NCBI GenBank assembly: GCA_016205045.1
Contig: JACQJM010000184.1
Coordinates: forward strand, 1 to 13,984
From: Elusimicrobiota bacterium
GTDB lineage: Bacteria; Elusimicrobiota; Elusimicrobia; JACQJN01
DNA length: 13,984 bases
Direction: 5' to 3'
Below are positions 1-7,827 of the stretch, one piece after another. The position numbers were made by a program, and so were the translations under genes. Each line of letters starts with the position of its first letter. Positions within the stretch are counted from its first letter, which is position 1. The notes under the pieces were generated by a model. The model was not told the DNA's origin. It did no database searches and worked only from the letters and a program-made list of their open reading frames with translations.

Positions 1-1429
1 ACTCTAAGATAATTCGATAGTCTTCCCAGGTCATCCCGGGATCCGGCTGAATTTTGATGGCTCGGTGGACATTTCTTTCAATGCTCTCTTGGTTTTTTTT
101 CATGGCATCCGCCAAAATGGGGTGGAGTAAAACCCGAATGTTTCCCCCGGGACGATCCCCTGTTAACTCGCGAATTTCTCTCTGGATCTTGATCCGCATG
201 CTGTCTACGGATAGAACGCGTCCGGAGCCTTTGCACTCGGGACACTCTTCTGTCAACAATGTAACCGTGGACTCTCTCTTGCGTTCTCGTGTCATCTCCA
301 CCAGACCCAAGCGCGTGATGGGTAAAATACGAATTTTGGCGCGGTCTCTTTTAAGCGCGTGCGCCAATGCGTCCATCACCCGTTGACGGTTGGAAGCCCT
401 TTTCATATCAATGAAATCAATAACCACGATTCCCCCAATATTGCGAAGGCGTAGTTGATGAGCAATCTCCTGAGCCGCTTCAATATTGGTTTGGGTAACG
501 GTATCTTCTTGAGATTTGGAGCCCGTGTAACGTCCAGTATTTACATCGATGGCGCATAAGGATTCCGCCTCCTGAATGATAATGGTTCCCCCGTTGGGCA
601 GCTCCAGCTTCGTGGCCCTAAGCCTTTCGATTTCTCTTTCTACCCCGAATGCCTTGAAAATGGGAGTTTTACCATCATAATAACGCACCTTATCCTTTAG
701 TTCTGGGGAAAGCTTATCCACAAAATCGATCACGTTGTGATGATGCTCTCTAGAATCCAGCAAATAGATTTTAACATCAGAGGTCAATATATCTCGGGCC
801 ACCTGCAAGGAGAGGTCCAGGTCTTTGTGGAGCAAATAGGGTCCCTTGTTGGTCTCAAATTTCTTATGGACCGATTCCCAAAGCCGGGATAGATACTTAG
901 TTTCTCTCTCCAATTCCTCTTCGCTGGCTCCCTCCGCCTCCGTGCGAACCACTAAACCTTTTTTGTTTAAGTAGGTAGCCACTAAGCGCTCCATCACACT
1001 GGACAAGCGATTTCTTTCCTTGGCATCAGCAATCTGTTTGGAAATTCCGATAGATTCTTGGAATGGGGTAAACACCAAATACCGTCCCGGCAAGGCCACA
1101 TCCATTGTGATTTTCATTCCCTTGGTTCCGATGGCCTCCTTGGCCACCTGCACCATGATCTCCTGGCCCCTTTTCAAAATATGGTCAATAGGAGATCGGT
1201 TTCCTCCCAACACATCCGAAATATAAAGATAGGCGTTTTTCTCATAACCGATGTTTGCAAAAGCAGATGAAATGCCTGGGAGAACGTTCTCCACGACTCC
1301 TTTATAAATATTCCCTACGATATTTTGCTCCCCTCGCCTTTCCCACAAAAGCTCGATAAGCCTTGAATCTTCCAAAATGGCGATTCTGGTCTCTTCAAAC
1401 GAAACATTGGCAAGGATCTCTCGTTGCAT
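1..1429 (-). CDS. rng: Ribonuclease G (RNase E/G family), 3' end missing
   Basis: The reading frame starts at ATG 1427-1429 and stays open to the left edge, giving 476 residues without a stop; known RNase G proteins are about 490-510 residues, so little is missing. RNase G is a cytoplasmic Mg-dependent endoribonuclease that cuts AU-rich single-stranded RNA, for example in 16S rRNA 5' maturation and mRNA decay. Residues about 35-120 form the S1-type RNA-binding domain (IVGNIYKGVVENVLPG). The catalytic aspartates are seen as AIDVNTGR (D295) and VVIDFIDM (D338), spaced 43 apart as in RNase E. The zinc-link CPECKGSG has C396 and C399. There is no long acidic C-terminal scaffold up to the edge, which favours RNase G over RNase E. 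A good Shine-Dalgarno (GAGGAG) lies 5 nt before the ATG, and the gene follows the DUF2344 gene after 25 nt. Identification is firm; the C-terminus is unseen. Confidence 0.96.
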   Translation of the reverse strand, partial: MQREILANVSFEETRIAILEDSRLIELLWERRGEQNIVGNIYKGVVENVLPGISSAFANIGYEKNAYLYISDVLGGNRSPIDHILKRGQEIMVQVAKEAIGTKGMKITMDVALPGRYLVFTPFQESIGISKQIADAKERNRLSSVMERLVATYLNKKGLVVRTEAEGASEEELERETKYLSRLWESVHKKFETNKGPYLLHKDLDLSLQVARDILTSDVKIYLLDSREHHHNVIDFVDKLSPELKDKVRYYDGKTPIFKAFGVEREIERLRATKLELPNGGTIIIQEAESLCAIDVNTGRYTGSKSQEDTVTQTNIEAAQEIAHQLRLRNIGGIVVIDFIDMKRASNRQRVMDALAHALKRDRAKIRILPITRLGLVEMTRERKRESTVTLLTEECPECKGSGRVLSVDSMRIKIQREIRELTGDRPGGNIRVLLHPILADAMKKNQESIERNVHRAIKIQPDPGMTWEDYRIILE

Positions 1430-1454
1430 AGTCACTCCTCAGAACAAAAAGTTG

Positions 1455-2141
1455 TCATGGCAGTAAAAACTGCCCCGGAGTTACTTCTGAAAAAAGATCT
1501 TTTCTCAACACCTTAAAAGAACCAGATTCCAGACCCAATCCCAGGGCCACAATGCGTTCCGGCTTGACAGTTTTATGCGGACCAAATCGAATCATCAAGC
1601 GCACCTCATCATTTTCTCCCAAAGACATTCTAATGATCAGATCCTTAAGATCCACGGTTTCGCAAACTCCGCTAGGCTTTACCTTTTCAATACAAATCTT
1701 ATCCTGTTTTAGAAAATCTTTCAGGATTTGCTTAGATGCCTCCCCAAAGGATCCCTTAATTCCATAATCTGCCACATTCAGCACAGATTCTAGGGACGGG
1801 AAAAAAAGTGGCACCTTGCGATGAGCGAGAAGCTTATACCCTTGCGGCAAAACGGGGCTTAGCGTTTCAGGGACTCTTTCCAAGGCCACCTGATTAACCA
1901 AGAAGAGATCCAAATATTCCGCCAAGCTCTCGTGCCCCACGGATATGGCCGGGCCGAAGGAAAGCTTAGGAGAACCAGAAAAGCCGGCTTTTTTGACGGC
2001 CGTTCTCAGAGCGCGTATCTGCTCCAGATGAGACAATTGTCTGGCCTGCCCCAGCCTCGCCAATCTCAGCCTTAGCCGCGTCCTGGTTTCGCGTTGAGGT
2101 TCAAAGTGAGCACGGGTAAGGTCACTTTGAGATCTAAGCAA
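1455..2141 (-). CDS. DUF2344 / TIGR03936-type protein (radical-SAM-linked), function unknown
   Basis: This 228-residue protein matches the pattern of the DUF2344/TIGR03936 family. Residues about 22-80 read RLRLRLARLGQARQLSHLEQ, then AVKKAGF, then PKLSFGPAISVGHESLAEYLD; the family has R-x-R-F, FLSHLD, ALRRAG, P-K-L-SF-P-A and G-ES--EYLD in that order. The usual segment between the AG helix and the PK-LSF strand (typically QGFNP) is shortened here. The start is TTG at 2139-2141, inside the rodA stop region (8-nt overlap). It is supported by AGGAG at 2150-2154, eight bases upstream, and by the absence of an early ATG. Family members usually sit beside or are fused to a TIGR03960-type radical SAM protein and next to rng; here only rng is adjacent. 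The biochemical role is not established, and tRNA or rRNA modification is only a guess from context. No transmembrane segment is visible, so it is probably cytoplasmic. Confidence 0.85.
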   Translation of the reverse strand: MLRSQSDLTRAHFEPQRETRTRLRLRLARLGQARQLSHLEQIRALRTAVKKAGFSGSPKLSFGPAISVGHESLAEYLDLFLVNQVALERVPETLSPVLPQGYKLLAHRKVPLFFPSLESVLNVADYGIKGSFGEASKQILKDFLKQDKICIEKVKPSGVCETVDLKDLIIRMSLGENDEVRLMIRFGPHKTVKPERIVALGLGLESGSFKVLRKDLFSEVTPGQFLLP

Positions 2142-3489
2142 TGGTGTATCTCCTGGAGTGAATGGATTCCACGATTCCCACGGACCACAAAGACATCACC
2201 AAATTAGATCCCCCATAAGAAACAAAAGGCAGTGGAACACCCGCGACGGGAACAATTCCCACCGACATGCCTGCATTAATAAAAAGATAGCAAGCGAACA
2301 TCGCCCCGATTCCACAGGCCACTAAATAACCGAATCGATCCTGGGCCACTCGTGCCGCATTAAAAATTCTGCCCAATAAGAGCAGATAAAGTCCCAACAC
2401 CGCCAGGGTTCCCAGCAGGCCCATTTCCTCCCCTACCACTGCCAAAATAAAGTCTGTGTGCCTTTCAGGCACGAACCCCAACTGAGACTGCGTTCCAGAA
2501 AAAATTCCTTTTCCAGTCACCCCTCCTGATCCAATGGCAATGCGCGCCTGGAGCAGATTATACCCCGCCCCGCGCGGATCCACCGCAGGATCTAAAAAAG
2601 TGACCAGTCGACTTCTCTGATATCCTTTTATTTGGCTTTCCATGATATTACCCGCCATAAGCCCGACAAGAATGATCGTGGCTAATGCTACGAAATAGAC
2701 CGCAGGAATCGGGATCCCAAGTCGAGCACACACCCACCATGCGACAAAAAAGAAAACCACTATTCCCACGCAAGTGATGACCAAGGTCACGTTGAGGTGA
2801 GAAAGTTCCATAAAGAATCTAATCAGCGCGCTGGATTCGAGCCAGTCCGTCCGTATGGAAAAAAATGTCCATGCCACCGTCAAGAGAAAACTGAGTAATC
2901 CGCATCCCAGAAGAAACCCCAAATACAGTCCGTGGGCGCCCGCACAAAAGAGTACGGCGGTAATGGCGGGAAATAAAACCAATGTGGAAGAAAGATCTGG
3001 TTCTTTAAGTATTAAGAATAACACGGGCAGCACTAACCCGATTGCGTAAACAATGGCTCCTAGGGTTTTAATCTTATGGGCACGCCGATTCAAGAAAGCG
3101 GACAAACACAGAATCATACAAACACGGGCTACTTCTGAAGGTTGGAAGGAGAAAAAAGGAAGCTTAAACCACCCTCTGGTTCCGCGCAACATTTCTCCTG
3201 AGATTAGCACCCCTATCAGCAGCGCTACAGAAATGGCGTATAATATTTTCCACTGCTCATCATAGATTTGATAGGGCAGCCACATCCCAATCAAAAAAAC
3301 AATTACTCCCAACCCTATTCCTAAAAAATGTCGGTGGATAATCTGGGCATGATAAGGAAGCGGCACTGCTGCTGAAAAGATCGCCAAGGTCCCCAACACT
3401 AAAAGACCGGCCACGGCCCCAATCAAAAACCAATCGATATGTCTTCGACGTTGTTCCGCCCGTCCTAGGCCTCCATAGCCAAAAATCAC
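2134..3489 (-). CDS. rodA: RodA, SEDS-family peptidoglycan glycosyltransferase of the elongasome
   Basis: RodA polymerises lipid II into glycan strands in the inner membrane together with PBP2, encoded just upstream. Family motifs seen are FQPSEVAR (115-122), KEPDLSSTLV (162-171), RGAGYNLLQARIAIGSGG (306-323), PERHTDFILAVVGEE (341-355) and GIVPVAGVPLPFVSYGGS (411-428). The acidic residue of PERHTDF (D346) lies where the family's essential aspartate is expected. At 451 residues it is about 80 longer than the usual 370 or so. The extra length lies around residues 200-290 and includes hydrophobic stretches near 232-252 and 261-280, so an additional membrane-helix pair is likely. The start is GTG at 3487-3489, which overlaps the mrdA stop as GTGA, with GGAG upstream inside mrdA. 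FtsW is the main alternative, but the mre/mrdA context makes RodA much more likely. Confidence 0.96.
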   Translation of the reverse strand: MIFGYGGLGRAEQRRRHIDWFLIGAVAGLLVLGTLAIFSAAVPLPYHAQIIHRHFLGIGLGVIVFLIGMWLPYQIYDEQWKILYAISVALLIGVLISGEMLRGTRGWFKLPFFSFQPSEVARVCMILCLSAFLNRRAHKIKTLGAIVYAIGLVLPVLFLILKEPDLSSTLVLFPAITAVLFCAGAHGLYLGFLLGCGLLSFLLTVAWTFFSIRTDWLESSALIRFFMELSHLNVTLVITCVGIVVFFFVAWWVCARLGIPIPAVYFVALATIILVGLMAGNIMESQIKGYQRSRLVTFLDPAVDPRGAGYNLLQARIAIGSGGVTGKGIFSGTQSQLGFVPERHTDFILAVVGEEMGLLGTLAVLGLYLLLLGRIFNAARVAQDRFGYLVACGIGAMFACYLFINAGMSVGIVPVAGVPLPFVSYGGSNLVMSLWSVGIVESIHSRRYTIA

Positions 3490-5339
3490 TCTTGTTCTCC
3501 ATTTTTAGGTGGAACCTCTTTGGGGAGAGATCCTTCAGGTGGCCTATCATTGGGCTTTAAGGCCACCTCTATAATTTTTTTTGCGATGGGGACCGCCGCT
3601 GTCGCCCCATGCCCCCCATGTTCTACTAAAACCGAAAGCGCCAGACTGGGCGGTTTTCCTGGCAGCCCGGCATAGGCCACGAACCATGCGTGATCTTCAC
3701 CATGGGGATTCTGGGCCGTTCCTGTTTTTCCTCCTATCTTTATTCCAGAAACATGCCCACTCCTTGCCGTTCCGTCCTGCACTACTTGAATCAACGCTTG
3801 ATGCAAAAGATCCCAAGTTTCCGGTTTTAAATTCACGGTGCCGGATAGTTCGGGCTTGCGCTGATAAATGTCATGCCCATCCTGAGAGATCACCTTTTCT
3901 ACAAACTGAGGTTTCCAAATACTGCCCCCGTTGGCCACAGTAGAAATCAGGCTGGCCATCTGAATGGGGGTTACCAGGAGCTCCCCCTGCCCTATCGAGA
4001 GATTCACTGTGTCTCCCTGGTACCAATCTCCTCCATGGGCCTTTCGCCTTGCCCGTTCCCCCGGTCCAGAAATCAAGCCCTTCTTTTCTCCCGGCAAAGA
4101 AAATCGCTCGTCCTCTTTACGATTGGATCCCATGGTCAGCATCCCTAGATGGAACTTTCTTTCATATTGCTCAATCAGGTCCGCCCCCGTTTTTAGTCCA
4201 AACTGGTAAAAATAAACATCGCAGGAATGGGCAAAACCGGGCAGAAAATCTAGAAGTTTATGGCCCTTTTTATCCCAACACAAAAAAGTCCGTGGACCCA
4301 GTTGAAAATACCCGGGACAAAAAAATTTTTCTGCCGAAAATATTTTTTGTTCGTTGAATCCGGCCGCGGCCACCACAATTTTGAAGATAGAGCCGGGAGG
4401 AAAAGTGCCTTGGGCCGCCAAATTAAATTCGGGAAGGGATTTTAGTCGCGCAGACACTTCTTCATCTTGAGGAATCATAAATAGATTAGGATCGAAGTCG
4501 GGAACAGAGGCCATGGCTAAAATAGCCCCCGTCTGAGGGTCAAGCACCACCACGGCCCCCGTGCGACTATGGGAAGCACGCAAAGCCTCTTCGGCCGCTC
4601 TTTGCAGTTTGCTGTCAATCGTAAGAGCAATGTCCATGCCGGGTTTCCAGTCCATCTGTTGGAGTATGCCCTGCAATTTACCATGAGCATCTACTTCCAA
4701 AAGAATACCCCCATCTCGCCCTCGCAATTCTCGTTCAAACAGTTTTTCTAACCCTGCCTTTCCAATACGAGAGTCCTTCCGATACTCCCCTCTATCCCGG
4801 AGACGCAACCACGTTTTAGAATCAATGGATCCCAAATAACCAATCAGATGACTGGCCAGGCTTCCATAAGGATAATACCGACGCGCTTCCACCACTAAAT
4901 CTACGCCTGGATAAAGTGTCCGGAGCTCTGCCAGGTTAAACATGGTTTTGGGGGGCAAGTTTTCCGCCAGACGTACGGGCGAACCAGTTTCAAATGCCAC
5001 CTGAAGCTCCCGTAAAAGTTCTTCGTCTGTCTTTTTTAAATAGGGGGCCATGTCTTTGGCTAAGCGGGATAAGTAGGTCTGATTCTTGGTCAAACTAGGA
5101 AGAAAAACCAGGCTGAATGCAGGACGGTTAGTGGCCAGCAGATTTCCAGTCCGATCAAAAACCCTTCCGCGGGGAGCTGTTTGAATGATGGTTTGTGTGC
5201 GGTTGCGTTCCGCTGCTTTAGCATAATAGGAATGGCGAATCACCTGCAGATCCACAAACCTCAAGGCCAATAATCCCATCATGAGATAGACCCCAGCCGA
5301 GAGTTGATTAAGTCGATCAAAAGAGAGTTCGTGTCTCAT
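3486..5339 (-). CDS. mrdA: Penicillin-binding protein 2, elongation-specific transpeptidase
   Basis: This class B PBP is membrane-anchored and periplasmic; it cross-links the glycan made by RodA during cylindrical growth. I place the start at ATG 5337-5339, overlapping the mreD stop as ATGA; this gives 617 residues. The frame extends 7 codons to a TTG with no better ribosome-binding site. Numbering from this ATG, a single N-terminal membrane helix spans about residues 12-33 and is followed by the dimerisation domain (TAPRGRVFDRTGNLLATN). The transpeptidase motifs are SIFK (nucleophile S317, K320), SCD (372-374, the SxN-type motif) and KTGT (538-541). C341, C354, H360 and C373 fall at positions resembling the zinc tetrad described near the active site of some PBP2 proteins. 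The tail after about residue 595 is Pro/Lys/Glu-rich. It overlaps rodA by 4 nt, consistent with matched production of the PBP2-RodA pair. Confidence 0.96.
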   Translation of the reverse strand: MRHELSFDRLNQLSAGVYLMMGLLALRFVDLQVIRHSYYAKAAERNRTQTIIQTAPRGRVFDRTGNLLATNRPAFSLVFLPSLTKNQTYLSRLAKDMAPYLKKTDEELLRELQVAFETGSPVRLAENLPPKTMFNLAELRTLYPGVDLVVEARRYYPYGSLASHLIGYLGSIDSKTWLRLRDRGEYRKDSRIGKAGLEKLFERELRGRDGGILLEVDAHGKLQGILQQMDWKPGMDIALTIDSKLQRAAEEALRASHSRTGAVVVLDPQTGAILAMASVPDFDPNLFMIPQDEEVSARLKSLPEFNLAAQGTFPPGSIFKIVVAAAGFNEQKIFSAEKFFCPGYFQLGPRTFLCWDKKGHKLLDFLPGFAHSCDVYFYQFGLKTGADLIEQYERKFHLGMLTMGSNRKEDERFSLPGEKKGLISGPGERARRKAHGGDWYQGDTVNLSIGQGELLVTPIQMASLISTVANGGSIWKPQFVEKVISQDGHDIYQRKPELSGTVNLKPETWDLLHQALIQVVQDGTARSGHVSGIKIGGKTGTAQNPHGEDHAWFVAYAGLPGKPPSLALSVLVEHGGHGATAAVPIAKKIIEVALKPNDRPPEGSLPKEVPPKNGEQE

Positions 5340-5812
5340 CCTGTAGCTCTCTCTGTCCAATCAATGAGATAGAATACAAACGGAGCCAAACAGGCATTCA
5401 TAATAGGAACGAACACAAAGGCCCACCATCCCCACCACAGAAATTCCCGCAAGAACATTAACCCCAGCAAGTGATAAAGAAGAGAATAAATAATAGAGAG
5501 GACCCAAACCGCCAACACCTGAGGAGGAAGGCTCGCCACATCCACCTGGCGGCGAAGCCTGCCCACCAAAAAGCCCATCAAACTGAGAAGAAGGGCATGG
5601 GCCCCAAACAGATGAACTCCCAACGTGTCTAAAAACAACCCCCAGAAAAACCCCATCCCCTGACCCATCTCCGGTCCTCGGTAAGCCGCTACGGCCACGG
5701 TCAACACCAATAGACATTGCGGGGCTAATCCCCCAATGGATAAATAGGTGGACCACCACCATTGCAGCACCAGTGCTCCCACAAATAAAACTGGCCAGAA
5801 GATGTATTTCAT
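5336..5812 (-). CDS. mreD: MreD, rod-shape-determining inner-membrane protein
   Basis: This is a 158-residue, very hydrophobic protein with about five predicted membrane helices, located between mreC and mrdA. The size matches MreD (about 160 residues). Residues such as the P at 31 and the FWGLFLDTLG stretch (55-64), with the G-x-x-x-D pattern typical of MreD, support the assignment, although the family is weakly conserved and position in the cluster carries much of the evidence. MreD is an inner-membrane part of the elongasome that acts with MreC. The ATG at 5810-5812 overlaps the mreC stop (ATGA), and the TGA overlaps the mrdA ATG, so translation is probably coupled at both ends. A GGAG lies 11 nt upstream of the ATG, which is wide spacing. 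The protein is rich in Trp and Leu. Confidence 0.92.
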   Translation of the reverse strand: MKYIFWPVLFVGALVLQWWWSTYLSIGGLAPQCLLVLTVAVAAYRGPEMGQGMGFFWGLFLDTLGVHLFGAHALLLSLMGFLVGRLRRQVDVASLPPQVLAVWVLSIIYSLLYHLLGLMFLREFLWWGWWAFVFVPIMNACLAPFVFYLIDWTERATG

Positions 5813-6705
5813 GGTGAGACTGACTCCGTTCCGCTCTTCAACTCATCCCCTCTTCCTCCCAAGGGAAGCGGGGGAGGCGGCCTGGGTCCCATGCGTTTAA
5901 TAATAAAAACTTCTTTGAGCTTTTCTAGTGATACCGTAGGTTTTATTTCCAGCACCTGAAAGGTGAGAAAAGGATCTCGTGGAAGGACGCGGAAAACTCT
6001 TCCAATAGAGATATCTTGGGGGAACACAGCGCTTGTGGGGGAGACCAAAACCTCTTGACCCATCTTAAATTGAGCATCCAAAGGAAGATAGTTTAACCGA
6101 AGGAGCGCACCTCCCTTGCCTTCAATCAATCCCTCCCAATGCGTCTCCTTTAAATAAGCCGCGACCGAAGAAAGTTCATCTGTCACCAGCAAAAGCTTAG
6201 AGACGTTAGGCCGCACCTCAACAATACGCCCAATCAGGCTTGCTCGATTTTCCTCCACGGCCAGAACAGAAGCATTGAGTACCACCCCATTCTCAGCACC
6301 ACGATTGACCAACACCGAACGATACCAACGAATCGGATCTCTTTCCATCACCTGAGCCCAAATTCCAGCGTGATGAAGTCGTGGTTGGAATCCCAACAAT
6401 TTTCGGTAGCGATCATTCTCTTCCAAGGCGCCTTCCAACTCGGCCCTGAGAAGATCTTTTTGTTTGAGCTCTTCCTTAAGCTGACGATTTTCTTGGTCGG
6501 TGCGAAGCAGACCCAAAAAGTTTGCGGGAACACTGCGAAGGTACTTCGTAGATTCCTCCCCTCGAAGAATCGGTGGATAGAAACCATAAGCCAAGAGCAG
6601 CCGCACCATCTGGACCGGTTGGCTCAGGGGCATGAGAAGACAGATCAGAGAAAAACTGGTGAACCCAAAGAGAAAGATGTTGGAAAGACGCTTTTCCCTT
6701 TGCAT
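5809..6705 (-). CDS. mreC: MreC, rod-shape-determining periplasmic scaffold
   Basis: MreC is a bitopic inner-membrane protein whose periplasmic part forms filaments and activates PBP2-RodA. In 298 residues it shows an N-terminal membrane helix (about 9-27), a coiled coil (about 66-105: ENRQLKEELKQKDLLRAELEGALEE) and the double beta-barrel domain (about 110-270). Landmarks of that domain are VMERDP--WYRSVLVNRGAENGV, ASLIGRIVEV, SKLLLVTD and the late GQEVLVSP--SAVFPQDISIGRV. After the domain ends (IIKRMG) there is a Pro/Gly-rich tail (PPPPLPLGGRG...). That tail lies over an imperfect DNA palindrome and may be an acquired extension. The ATG at 6703-6705 has no recognisable Shine-Dalgarno; the 63-nt spacer to mreB is pyrimidine-rich and then AT-rich. 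The stop overlaps the mreD start. Confidence 0.95.
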   Translation of the reverse strand: MQREKRLSNIFLFGFTSFSLICLLMPLSQPVQMVRLLLAYGFYPPILRGEESTKYLRSVPANFLGLLRTDQENRQLKEELKQKDLLRAELEGALEENDRYRKLLGFQPRLHHAGIWAQVMERDPIRWYRSVLVNRGAENGVVLNASVLAVEENRASLIGRIVEVRPNVSKLLLVTDELSSVAAYLKETHWEGLIEGKGGALLRLNYLPLDAQFKMGQEVLVSPTSAVFPQDISIGRVFRVLPRDPFLTFQVLEIKPTVSLEKLKEVFIIKRMGPRPPPPLPLGGRGDELKSGTESVSP

Positions 6706-6768
6706 AAAAGTTTAAAAACACTATTCTGAATGTCGGGCTAGGCGGGCTGGAGAAGAAAAAGAAGGAGG
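6706..6768 (-). other. mreB-mreC spacer with pyrimidine tract
   Basis: This is the longest gap in the mre half (63 nt). Read on the coding strand it begins just after the mreB stop with a C/T-only run that includes CCTCCTT, identical to the anti-Shine-Dalgarno at 16S rRNA 3' ends. It then passes through a GC-rich patch and ends in GTTTTTAAACTTTT before the mreC ATG. No Shine-Dalgarno and no terminator hairpin are visible. It could lower the rate of mreC initiation relative to mreB; that is inference. Confidence 0.4.
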
Positions 6769-7827
6769 CTAAGATCGGTAACGATAGGAGGTGACAAAAT
6801 CAGGGCGGGCGTGTTTGATGTGATCTAATTCCTCTAAAAATTTACCACATCCCAAGGCCACACAACTTAAAGGATCCGCTGAACGATGTACCGGCAACTC
6901 GGTTTCCTGTCGTATCAGATCCGGCAATCCACGCAGAAGCGATCCCCCCCCCGCCATGACCATTCCCCTATCTACTAAATCTGCCGCCAACTCCGCAGGT
7001 GTTTCCTCCAGAGTCGCCTTAATCACATCCAAAATGAGCTGAATGGGCTCCATCAAGGCCTGCCGAATTTCTTCGGAAGTAATTAACACGGTTTTAGGTA
7101 ACCCAGTAGCTTGATCTCGGCCCTTAACCTCCATGGTATTCTCTTCCTTGAGAGGAAAAGCTGAGCCAATCTGAATTTTGACATCTTCTGCGGTAGTCTC
7201 CCCTACAATCAAATTATATTTGCGTCTAAAATATTGAACAATACACTCGTCCATTTCGTTGCCGGCCACATCCAGGGACCTAGAAACCACCATGCCCCCC
7301 AATGAGATAACGGCGACCTCGGTGGTTCCTCCCCCGATGTCTACAATCATATTGGCATGCGGTTCGGAAATGGGAAGATCAGCCCCGATGGCGGCCGCCA
7401 TGGGTTCCTCAATCAGATACACCTCGCGAGCGCCTGCTTGTTCCGCAGACTCTTGAACAGCCCGGCGCTCCACCTCCGTAATCCCGGAAGGGATACCGAT
7501 GACAATGCGTGGGTGAAGAAGACCTCTGCGGTTGTGAACTTTCCGAATAAAGTATTTGATCATTTCCTGGGTGACTTCGAAATCAGCAATGACACCATTT
7601 TTTAGAGGTCGGATGGCAACAATATTGGCAGGGGTCCTTCCCAGCATCTGCTTTGCTTCTGCCCCCACGGCGAGTACTTTACGGGTTTCGCGATCTATAG
7701 CGACTACGGAGGGTTCTCTTAAAATGATCCCGTGGTTTTTGACATAGACCAGAGTGTTCGCGGTTCCTAAATCAATGCCCATGTCATTGGAAAATAGACT
7801 ACAAAGATAGTCCCAGGCCCCCGCCAT
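6769..7827 (-). CDS. mreB: MreB, actin-like cell-shape protein
   Basis: MreB is an ATP-dependent actin homologue. It forms short antiparallel double filaments on the inner face of the cytoplasmic membrane and directs the elongasome encoded downstream. The 352 residues match the usual 335-350. Nucleotide-binding motifs are DLGTANT (19-25, phosphate 1), DIGGGTTEVAVIS (163-175, phosphate 2) and AGGGSLLRG (292-300, adenosine). The family signature IPSGITEVERRAV is at 112-124 and EEPMAAAIGA at 140-149. The first 13 residues (AWDYLCSLF) are hydrophobic/amphipathic and could be the membrane-binding helix known from Gram-negative MreB. The ATG (7825-7827) follows the rplQ stop with no intervening base; only a weak GGTGGT lies upstream inside rplQ, so reinitiation or coupling with rplQ is likely. 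Mbl or MreBH paralogues cannot be excluded, but the mreBCD order favours MreB. Confidence 0.98.
   Translation of the reverse strand: MAGAWDYLCSLFSNDMGIDLGTANTLVYVKNHGIILREPSVVAIDRETRKVLAVGAEAKQMLGRTPANIVAIRPLKNGVIADFEVTQEMIKYFIRKVHNRRGLLHPRIVIGIPSGITEVERRAVQESAEQAGAREVYLIEEPMAAAIGADLPISEPHANMIVDIGGGTTEVAVISLGGMVVSRSLDVAGNEMDECIVQYFRRKYNLIVGETTAEDVKIQIGSAFPLKEENTMEVKGRDQATGLPKTVLITSEEIRQALMEPIQLILDVIKATLEETPAELAADLVDRGMVMAGGGSLLRGLPDLIRQETELPVHRSADPLSCVALGCGKFLEELDHIKHARPDFVTSYRYRS

Noticed and set aside
54..386. Plus-strand open frame of 110 codons
   Set aside because: It is antisense to a clear RNase G coding frame whose catalytic and zinc-link motifs cover the same bases; the plus-strand peptide has no recognisable pattern.
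3581..4357. Several overlapping plus-strand frames of 80-120 codons
   Set aside because: They are antisense to PBP2, which carries all transpeptidase motifs; they have no domain signal or ribosome-binding evidence.
5340..5360. TTG start seven codons upstream for mrdA
   Set aside because: The ATG at 5337-5339 forms an ATGA overlap like the neighbouring junctions, and the TTG has no better ribosome site.
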